A stretch of 64,000 bases of DNA, taken from assembly GCA_034508935.3 (NCBI GenBank), contig CM067443.1, forward strand, positions 57,684,398-57,748,397, written 5' to 3'. Made by a program: the position numbers and the translations under genes. Below, piece after piece: positions 1 through 10,800 of this stretch (position 1 is the stretch's first letter; every line of letters begins with the position of its first letter). The notes beneath the pieces were generated by a model. The model made no database searches. It saw nothing but the letters and a program-made list of their open reading frames with translations, and was not told where the DNA came from. The stretch comes from Berghia stephanieae (lineage: Eukaryota; Mollusca; Gastropoda; Nudibranchia; Aeolidiidae).

Positions 1-23
1 TCCACATCCTGACATCAAGACGG

Positions 24-128
<105 letters not shown>

Positions 129-170
129 TTTAAAATTAAACAACTCTTAAATTATCTTTGATCTGTAGCA

Positions 171-176
171 TTTATT
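171..176 (-). promoter_or_regulatory. Candidate polyadenylation signal of the MPLKIP-like gene
   Basis: Read on the minus strand this is AATAAA, about 32 bp after the TAA stop of the gene ending at 208. Motif and distance suit a 3' end, but the surrounding DNA is AT-rich, so chance occurrence is possible. Confidence 0.5.
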
Positions 177-207
177 AATGAATATTTACAGTGCGTTATA
201 GAAATAT

Positions 208-339
208 TTAATATTGCCGAAGTAATGGTTTTGGTTTCAGATCTTTCCAGGGATCCTCTAGCATACTAGGGTGAATGTAGTCATTGATGTTATCACTGCC
301 TCCAGGATTCATATTGCGATCTCTTTGGGGAAAAGCTTT
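208..339 (-). CDS. MPLKIP: MPLKIP-like, last coding exon
   Basis: It encodes 43 residues ending in TAA, starting KAFPQRDRN after a CACAG acceptor. It carries the conserved HPSMLEDPW block that identifies the family. Human MPLKIP continues about 20 residues past the equivalent of this end (SQQY...GRYFC); this copy stops at LLRQY. Confidence 0.85.
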   Translation of the reverse strand, partial: KAFPQRDRNMNPGGSDNINDYIHPSMLEDPWKDLKPKPLLRQY

Positions 340-1337
340 CTGTGAAAGAAACAAACAAACAAAGCCATATACATATTTATTACTGACATTGCGAACTATC
401 AGCAAAAGTTGGTCTGAAAAGAAAGAAGAATACAAAATTGACTAACAATATCCCACTGTGAGGCAAAATAACAGCCAACTGTGGTCAACAGTGAAGTCTC
501 AATCAACGCCATTGTTGCTGATGTAATGACATATGATGAGGAGACTGCACTATCATATTCAGTTTCCAGCCATGCCACCACCGCAGTTATCAGAACCCTA
601 TGCTGCTTTGCACAACAACATCACGAGAGCCCTGCCTTATTTGATACAGACATGTACTGTCCATAGAAGCATAATAAGCACTGCTTACCAAAGACTACCA
701 AGTGCGCATTGCAGATGAAAGTAAGACGCACATCTACAAAATATTCCATAACTTTAAACAGAGACGCCAACTTTAAATTTGGCTCACAGGAGTTTCAGAC
801 ACCACTCGTAGGAATTTCAATGCCAAAAAAGGAATTTCCACACACAAGAAAAAGGAATTGGAATGGTATTTGGCATCGTGTTTACATATTGTATAGTTCT
901 AAAGAGATAACTGATTAGTATATTATGATACATAAACACATTGCCAAATACAATCCCAAAGTTTCCTTATTTCAAATGAAGTAAAGCGCCAAAACCTAAT
1001 GGTAGAGATTGTAGTACTGGTGGTAGTGAGGATGAATGTGGCGTTGGTGGTTGTAGTAATAGTGGTAGTGATTATGAAGATGTGATAGTGGTTGTTGTTG
1101 TAGTAGTAGTGGTAGTGATGATGGTGGTTGAAGTAGTAGTGGTAGTGATGATGATGTGGTGGCGGTTGTAGTAGTATTAGTGGTAGTGATGATGATGTGG
1201 TGGTGGTTGTAGTAGTAGTCGTGGTAGTGATGATAATGTGATGGTGGTTGTAGTAATTGTGGTAATGATGATGTGGTGGTGGTGGTGGTGGTTGTAGTAG
1301 TATTGGTAGTGATGATGATGATGTTGTAGTGGTGTTT

Positions 1338-1378
<41 letters not shown>

Positions 1379-4300
1379 TGTTGTTGTAGTGATGATGATG
1401 TGGTGGTGGTGATTGCAGTAGTAGTGGTAGTGATGACGATGTGGTCGTGGTGGTTGTAGTAGCAGTGGTAGTGATGATGATAATGTGGTGGTGGTTGTAG
1501 TATGAAGGTGAGGTGATGAATGCAGTCGTGGTGGTAGTGATGATGATGTGGTTGTAGTAGTAGTATTAGTGATGATGATGTGGTGGTGGTAGTTGTAGTA
1601 TTAGTGGTAGTGATGATGATGTGGTGGTGGTTGTAGTAGTATTAGTGGTAGTGATGATGTGGTGGTGGTTGTAGTAGTAATAGTTGTGATGATGTGGTGG
1701 TGGTGTTGGTTGTAGTAGTAGTGGTATGGTAATGATGATGTTGTGGTGGTGGTTGTAGTAGTAGTAGTAGTGGTGATATGGTGTTAGTGGTTGTAGTATT
1801 AGTGGTAGTGGTTGTAGTAGTAGTAGCAGTGGTGATAGTAGTGGTGGTTGTAGTAGTAGTGGTAGTGATGTGGTAGTGGTGGTGTTTGCAGCAGTAGTGG
1901 TAGTGATGATGTAGTGGTGGTGGTTGTTGTAGTAGTAGTGGTAGTGATGATGATGTGGTGGTGGTGGTTGTAGTAGTAGTGGTGGTAATGGTGATGTGGT
2001 GGTGGTTGTAGTAGTGGTAGTGATGATGATGTAGTGGTGGTAGTTGCAATAGTGACGGTAGCTGTGGTAGTGCTAGTGATGATGAAGCGGTGGTGGTGGT
2101 TGTAGTAGTAGTACTGATGATGATGTGGTGGTGGTGGTAGTAGTAGTACTGATGATGATGTGGTGGTGGTGGTTGAAGCAGTAGTGATGATGATGTGGTA
2201 GTGGTTGAAGCAGTAGTGGTAGTGATGATGGTTGTAATACTAGTGACAGTGATGATGATGTGGTGATTGGAAAAGAAGGGGGGGGGGGGGGGGTATCCTT
2301 GAAAAAATTGACCTAACCGGAATTTGACGGAAGTTGCCCGAACCGGGAATTTTTTGCTCCAGACCGGAGTTATTTCCGGTGAAACCGGAGTTTTGGCATC
2401 AATGTTTAAAGCAAACACAGCCATAAATTTTAATGAAAAATCAGGAACAGTATCCTAACAGTCAAGGAAGAAGAAAAAGCACGGGATGCAGTTTTGATTG
2501 TGCTTATGCCCTTTCCCATTGGCTTATATCGTGTTGAAGGCCTGGTGTGACTTGAGGGAGAAACCTAATAAGCTAATAATAGAGACAAGCAGACAATAAT
2601 ACTGCCTCCCATCACCGCCATATGAGACAGGCCTATAGAGAGCCATGGGTGGAATTGACAACAATCTGAATAGCAATATTATAGGATGTGGTAAGCATTG
2701 CCAAAATTGCTTGCCTTCGGAGACAAGGAGAGTAACTAGTGCTGTCTCTGTTGCAAGTCTTCATTAGAGAAGTGAGAAGGTCAAGTTGTGTGTTTACATG
2801 TATTTATGAATGTGTGTGTGTAAGCGGTGTGTGTTGTGTTTTGTTTGAGTGTTTTATAAAGTTTTGATGTCATTTTAAATTATTGTGGATGTCTCGTCAT
2901 TAGCGCCGACAGACCTAATGTTTAATTATTAATTGTGGAACATATGGACAGTGAATGTTAGACAAGCCTAACCTTATGACTTTGTTGATAATGTGAGAAA
3001 CAAAATATGCTTGTCCAGGAAAAAAAAAACCCATTGCACAAGCCTGATTTGACGTCATAGCCAGTGCTGAGTACAGGGCATATAAAATGAATCTTGGCCC
3101 TCTGAAACAGACCACAATAACTGACTTTTTAAAGTCAAATTTGAAAGCCACCAAATCATTCAGAATTACTTTTCTTGTTTTCTCAAATTTTCAAGTCATC
3201 TCCCTTTCAGATTTTGGAAATCTCAGCATTTCACAACAGTCTCCATGATGTCAATATATCAGTCCTTGACGAGATGTGACTTTGGATCAAACTCCGTTTC
3301 AGATGATGTATAATGCTAGACATTTTTTAGACCAATATTATGTTTCTCTGTCACTTACTCTGTAAGAAAAGTGAAATACTATAAGAAGAAGCAGGATATT
3401 AGGAGTGTTTTTAATAGTAAAAATTAAGTTAGAAGTAGTAGCAGACTGTTTAACAATGACCAATGTATTAACATTATCATACTCAACATCACCATTATCA
3501 TAATTACAATATACAGTCCACTCTGGGAAATCGCGACACCTTGGGATCAGCGAAAATGTTGCGTGTAACCAAAGTTTAATTCCCAGTCCATAATCGCAAC
3601 ATATTACATAAATATGGCAAACTCAAACCAGTTCCTGTAAACAATGTTCTTAGTCCACCACAGACTGAGAAAATTGATTGAAACAAGAACCATACAACAG
3701 CCCTGTATATATTTTTTCAAGCAAAAGCAGCTTTGATGCAAGTTGACATCTTATTCAGATTTGATTCACTCAACATTTGTAAGAGTCAAAGAGAATAGCC
3801 GTGATGAGAGACAATAAACCCTCACCAAACTCATTGGTCACAATGCACAGTTGTCAATCTCAAAACAGAGGATATCGGTCAGTCTCTCTTTACAACAATC
3901 ATGGTCTCCTTGTAAAAACTATGCCCAGCCCCCTCACCTCCTATTTAATGGCCATAGATGACATCACAAATCCATACTGCAAAGTCCCGCCCTCTATTGT
4001 CTATAATAGAGTGATGACACACGAATGTAGCATTAAATCCCATCACTTTCGATGTTTCAACCTGTCACGATTTCTTCCATTATGAAATTTAATCATGATA
4101 TTTTGTTTGATTGATTTCTTGAATTTACCACTTTTTGAGGGCGAAAATTTGTTGCAATTAACCAGTGACTTTTATATAGAATTAATTCTGTTTCTTGGGA
4201 AACGTTGCGATTAACCGAGTTATGACTATCCAGAGTGGACTGTAATATAATTGCTAAATAACTTTTTTTTTTAACTGGTGAAGAACCTGTTTGCAGGAAA

Positions 4301-7300
4301 AATAAAGGCTACTACGAACAGATACTCATCTATTTTAATTATTATAAGGGGGAAATTGACATAGATCGAGACGAATCTTTTGAGCCACCAACAATCAAAA
4401 TCAGTCCAGTGACAAAGTCTGTCAGTAATTGTAAATGAATCTGGCAAAAGGGCAACCTGATGGCAATTCCCAACATCAAATAACTGATTATTATGCCCTA
4501 GCAGATTTTATAAATAATCATAGGAGTCAACGGGTGATAGAATTGCCCTTAAAGAAAAGTTTGCAAGTTAATTGTGTATGAATCTATAAAATGGTTATGC
4601 GCGGCTATGTTGTCTAGTGGTATGAAACTCGTTTTCAGATCGGAAGGTCCTGGGTTCGAGCCTTGCTTGGCACATAGTTGAGTCCTTGAAAAGCGCTCTT
4701 TACTTACATTCTCTTACCGTACTCAGGTGTAAATTGAGTACATGGCCGTTAACACTGTTGTCTCTGTCAAAAAAAATTTAAAAATTACAATAATTGTAAT
4801 ATCGCCTAACAGGCATTATGTCCTGTCCTACATGCTAAGTATTGCTGTTGGTCTGGGACCCCTTGTAATGCGCTTTGAGCATGTTTAGTGGATATTGCGC
4901 TATATAAAAGATCAAAAAAATAATTTAAAAAACCGCTCTGTGATTTTTAGATTTGCCAAAAATTCTGTGCTCGTTGACAAAAATTTAACATGGGTTGTAC
5001 TGCACATTTTGAACCTCAACCTCATTTTAAAGTTGGGGGTCTCAATAGCTCAGATGGTAGAGCACTTGCTTCACATGCAAAGGAACCAAGGTCGATCCAG
5101 TGTACAGTCACGATTTTTTCTGACCCCCCCCTATCCACCCAGGAGTGAATAGGTAGCCGAGTCTGTTAGATTTGGCGGAAAGTATTTGGCAATAGACTAG
5201 CATCGTATCCAAAGAATAGCAAGCAATTGCTATTGTTCGTTTCACGCTATAGACACTGGAATAAACTCTGGCTCCACGGGCTAGGAAGGATTCCTACTTA
5301 TTTTAAAATCCTCTGAGGTCAGCAAAAAAGGTAATTGACTCTTGTGAAAGGCAAGTCATAAGTCATGCAAGAGAATGAAAACGAAAAGGCAGTTTATCAG
5401 GAATGAAAACCAGAAAAAGCAGGAAGAAGAAAAAAAGAAGTCAGTAATGTCTTCTTTTCAAAAACAAGACTACAAAGGTAAGGAATTTTTAAAAATAAAT
5501 AAAAGAGATAGACCTATAACCATAAAGTCAGGAACTATGATTGCCCAGTGATTGGAAGTCTTAGAATCTGGTATCTCGGAGTTATAGCGCTATATAAGTT
5601 TTCAGCATTATTATTATTATTATTTCTAAGGAAGTTTGGGAAGGAGAGCTGAAAAGTAGGCAAGTCACGAGTTAGAGAGAAAGAGGTCATTATGTGTGTT
5701 ATGTTGAGAGGTGGAGCATATACACGGCCTTCTTTCCTCTTCTTCATAAAGTTACTGAGTCAAACCGATCCTTAAAGTCAGTTCAGTGTCAAAAAAAAAA
5801 AACAAGCATATCATTCTTACACTTTAAAGGAGAGACTGAATTACTTTCAAATCATCAGTCATCAGATTATCCACCTAGCTACACTTGGTTTCACCAAGAA
5901 GCCAGTCAGGGTTCTTCTTGGTATGGAGGGCAAGATTTAAAGATATGATGACCCCATTTGTATAAGATCAACAAGAGGGTGTAATAAAACAATAAACAAA
6001 AGTTATCATACTTACTCTGTGATAACTAAATCTATTGTTGCCTTGATGTCTAGGAGAAGGAGAAAACTCTTGTGAAGAATTGTGACAAGTGAATCTTGGA
6101 GTTGGAGCGCCACAATTGTTGTTGACAGGACTTGATTGATACCTAGGCCTTGGTTGGAAGTGTCTGGGACTATTGTAGTTGAAATTACCACCACTCGGAG
6201 AACAATTGCCGTGATTTGGAGCTCTGTAAGGGTGACTGTTACTGCGATTCAACTGCATTGGAAAACTGTCTCTGTCGGGACGAACAGCGCTGTGGTTAGG
6301 ACTGTTTGTTCCAGATCTGGCACTGGACAATGGACTGCCCCACGAAGCATTAACAGGGGCTCCCCATGCCGGACTTGGAGAATTTTGCTGAAATAGAGAA
6401 ATTGTCAATAAATCAACTTCAAATAGCTGTAATTTATAATTATTGCTGGTATTACTATTATTATTAACCATTATCATTGTTGGTGCTAATATATAATAGT
6501 TAAATATAGCATTATTATTACTGATAAACTTTGTCATGTCATCATTAATTATACTATACACTTTAAATAAAGCAAGACTCGTTACTATTAACTTTAAATT
6601 TAACCCTCTTAGGTTGGCCTTTCAAACCTCGCCCCATTGTTTGCAGTTGATAACTTCAATTGTCTAATGAAATAAAGGATTTATCATAAAGTGACTTCTA
6701 ATTCGGAGTGTCTATTCGTATTTACAGTAAAAGTTTTTTTAACTGAACCTATCAATAATCTCCAACCTCTTCTTAAGGTAAACGTACTAAGGATGTATAG
6801 TGAAATTAATTGTTATACTGCCAGCTTTTCCAGCTCCCCCCAAAAATGACAGCATAGCAAGATTTACTGTGTAGGCCTATGGTAATGAAGTAGGCATGAG
6901 GTAGGCGCAAATAAAAAAAAAAGAAAAATAAAAGACCAATGTTTATGTAAGCAACCTGTTGGCCCTTTAACTTTACAGCATAACCTACACGCCTGCCTTG
7001 CCAGAGTGTGCACATCGTGCATATTCATTTATCACTCTCTCATAATGGATGTGACTGGTGAATCGTTAGTATCGTGGAAGGAATATTCTCCCTCTCTCAT
7101 ACACACAATTATACTTTTTTGTTGTTCTTGTTGCTTTTTAAATTTTTTTTTATGGGGGGTGGTGTACTTTTTAGGTAAAAATCACGCCTCCCCCCCCCTC
7201 CCACACACACACCAAAAAAAATGTCAGAAAAGAGATTGCAAGTTATCGGCCGGCTGCCCACACAAAATTTAATTTTGTATTATTTTTGAATTTACAGTGG

Positions 7301-7776
7301 AACCTCCCGATAATGACATGCCACGGGACCGAGTTTTTATGTCGTTATTTAGAGGTTTCCAAGATGGCGGACAAAGTGGGCGTGGTAAGGCCCGCGGGAC
7401 CCGTTTTTATTAACATTGACAAAACAAACAAAACATTGTAGTGTATAGGGTTCTTGTGCGTGTGTCTGGATGAGACTTTTAGGTGATATGAACTGAGTAC
7501 ACTTATAGTGTGCTCCTGGAATCTACATCTGTTCCCTATTTAAACCATTCCCTTTTGTCTTACTTTTTCTTATGTCATTTCAATTGTAAATCTAGAATGT
7601 TTTTTACTATCCAATTTTCTTCCTTTTTACTGGCGCTGATATGACATAGATGTGTCACAAGCGCTGTAAAACCCTTTAAAACAAACAAAAACAGGTAATT
7701 CGGACACTGCGAGTTAGACAAAATTCCTCCAACTCTTCTCCTCCCACAAAAACACTACTACTACTACTGCTACTAC

Positions 7777-7809
<33 letters not shown>

Positions 7810-10800
7810 TAATACTACTTCTACTACTACTATTATTATTATTATTACTACTACTACTACTTCTACTACTACTATTACTACTACTACTACTTCTACTACT
7901 ACTATTACTACTACTAGTACTTCTACTACTACTATTACTACTACTACTACTTCTACTACTACTATTACTACTACTACTACTTCTACTACTACTATTACTA
8001 CTACTACTACTTCTACTACTACTACTACTACTACTACTTCTATCACCACATAATATCACATTTTCCAAGATTTTGTGTTTACTTGCTTACACTTTCATTT
8101 ATACCTTGGTTTTTATTACTGCATATCAGCCAAGATTCGTCCAAAAAAAAAGCGGCGCTCTCGTTGGTTTCAAAAGCTGCGTTCTCATTGGTTCAAGCAG
8201 GAATCGTTTTTATAAACTTTGAGTACTCATACTCAGTATTTTTAGTATCAGATATCTACGAAAACTGCCGAAAATCGCCAAAATGCTGTCGTTATTTGGA
8301 GGTTTTATCAAAAAGTGTGTCGTTATTTGGAGGTTTTTTTTTACTGAACTTAAACAGAAAAAAAATCGGGACCACCGGTCAATGTCGTTATCAGAAGGTT
8401 GTCGCTATTCGGAGGTTCCACTGTATATTTTGAGATTTTTGCGAGGTTAACCGAGTTTCTATTTATGGAACTGCTTCTTCGTGGCGGAGAGTAATTTTTG
8501 CTGTTGTTTGTTTTTAAAAATTTTATTTATTTATCTTGTAGTTATTGGTCTGTTTGGTGTTAGGCCTTGTAGCTAACATTATGATCACATCCCTACCCCC
8601 CCCCCCCCCCCCAATATGAAATTTATTTTTATACTCTTCTTTTTTAAATTCAATTTTGGCAAGATAGACCATGATTTTGGCCTCCCGAGTAAAGCTGTGT
8701 TTTCATTTATGGAATTGTTTCTTGTATTATTATCCAAGTGCCAACGGCTTCTTCTTTTTGATCTCCTATCATAGTCTCCCCTGCACCCAACATCTTTTGT
8801 TGTTTGTGCCCTCCCCCCACCAGTTTTCTCTTCGTATCTAAAGAGAGCTCCACATGCATTGTTATCTAACATTAAATTACACCGATTGATCTTCGTCTCC
8901 TCAGGCCTCATCCTACCATGTGTGGTGGGGCAGGGTCAGTGTCATTTAATATTAGATAATAGTGCATGTGGAGCTCTGTCCTAGATACGGAGAGAAAAAT
9001 ATAACGAAGTGGCAATTCGGACCAGAGTCTGAATTGCTTCCCGTGGCAATTCGGACTCCTGCCTAAATGCGCCTGCGCAATCACAGGAAGTGTCGAAAGT
9101 GGAAGCTGGCTCGAAGTGAAGCGTGGTAGGGAGGGGGGAAGCTGCTCATTCTCAGTTGTCAGTCGGTAGGAGGGCGAGTGAGCGAGCAAGACACGTTTTA
9201 GAACTCCCGAAGATGACTACCTTCAAATGCGGTGATCTATTATTCCCCTTTGTCTTACTTTTTCTTGGGTACTTTTTAATTGTAATTCTAGAACTTTTTG
9301 CTATCCAATTTCTCCATTTTTACTGGCGCTGATATGACCTAAATGTGTTGCAAGCGCCTTAAAAAACAAAACATAGATCTAAATATTCGTGGTCTTTGGG
9401 AGATTACAATTGTTGTCGCAATTGTTAACGTTAACAATCAATTTGCCCTCGCATAGAAAAAAGAGTGTCTTTGTGTAATGATTGGAAGATCTATTTGATT
9501 TGCTATGAGTGTGTTGCAAAAGATACATGCATGACATATCTACATTATATATTTTGCCATTTGCGGCCGCGAAAAAGTGCAGGGCATTTTTTTCTTCTTT
9601 TTTTTTTAACCCTATGTTTGTCGTTACCATGCCAATTTAGATTTTTCTCTGTCTTTTAAATACGACAACAAACAGGTATAGGGATATTGACCTTTTAATT
9701 TAAAAAAAAAAAAAAAAATCATCACAGCAATGATTACTATCTATCTATATTCCCCTATATAAGAGTGTACAGGGTTATTAAGTCATTTATATCAAATCAA
9801 GTCATTTTCTGTTTTATTTTAAACATATATTTATTTATTTATTTATTTATTTATCTATTTATTTACTTATTTATTTATTTAATTATTCATTTTTTTTTCT
9901 CTTTTCTTTTCTTCCTTTTTTTATTTTATTTTATTTAAATAAATTTAAAAAAAAAAAAAAAAATTTAATGTATTGTTTTTTTTGTGGGTTTTTTTATTTA
10001 AAAAAAACTTTTTTTTTTCTTTTTTATTGAGCGTTTTATTTAGAAGGCAGTATAGGTCGGGCTTTGACAAAAAGCAGTATCTTATTTCTTTTTTAATTAA
10101 AAAAAAATATGCTGTTTTATTTCTAAATATAAAAATAGAGGCGATTCTTGGCGGCAAGCCATGCAATAGAGCCCCGCCACTGGGGTAGGGGCAGAGTACT
10201 GTCTAATACTATACTAATATTAATAGATAATACTGAACTAGGTGCCTATTAATAAAATACGCACTGGTTGAATACGGAGAGAAAATAATCAACTGGTAAT
10301 GGGATTGGGGCATGGCGTACTAAAAGAGTATTATAGTGGAGCTATGGATTGGGGGGTAACCAGCGACTTCTCAAGTAGACGATGGGGGTAACCATTGACA
10401 TCTCCACAACCCACAAATGACCGAGGCGCTGGACGCAGGGGAAAACATGGTGATTCGAGATCAAAGAGAAAAAGCCGCCGGCTCTTGGGTTGTGGAAATG
10501 GTTGTTGAGGGGGGGGGGGTGTGTGATTATTCTGTTTTTAATGAATTAGAGATACTCATGAGTGTGTGTGTGTGTGTTTAGGAAGACCAATACGGTTTCT
10601 ATAACTGCAAACGGAATAGTAACTGAAAGTTTCACAAATGATACTAATGATAAGTTCATCATTCGGGCACATTGCATTGCAGTATTCCGAATCGAAGAGC
10701 CATGGAGTTATTCAGACTCGACCCTGGTTAGCCACGGAGTTCTATTTAGTTTAGACTCGAGTCCGAATTGCCACGGGAAGCAATTCAGACTCGGGTCCGA

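Larger units (their letters stand above)
7295..8423. mobile_element. Tigger/pogo-like DNA transposon remnant with internal (ACT)n array
   Basis: 1129 bp between 13-bp inverted termini CAGTGGAACCTCC, flanked by TA at 7293-7294 and 8424-8425. Subterminal words TGTCGTTATTTGGAGGTTT and GATAATGACA recur near both ends. The interior has no transposase. It holds a 3'-tail copy of another repeat (7467-7680) and a long ACT/ATT array, so it grew by secondary insertion or expansion. A diverged relative is near 19590-20650. Confidence 0.8.

Noticed and set aside
1642-2424. 260-codon minus-strand Thr/Ser/His-rich frame
   Set aside because: It reads through the triplet minisatellite in the one frame where triplets avoid stops; no non-repetitive coding sequence.
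5036-5105. Functional tRNA-Val-like gene
   Set aside because: Acceptor stem does not pair and the B box is degraded; it continues into a SINE body.
5694-5948. 84-codon plus-strand frame ending WYGGQDLKI
   Set aside because: The end looks mildly protein-like, but there are no splice signals, no family match and it lies in an MPLKIP intron.
8083-8433. 116-codon frame across the right end of the TIR element
   Set aside because: Lies over the transposon terminus and A-runs; no similarity to transposases.
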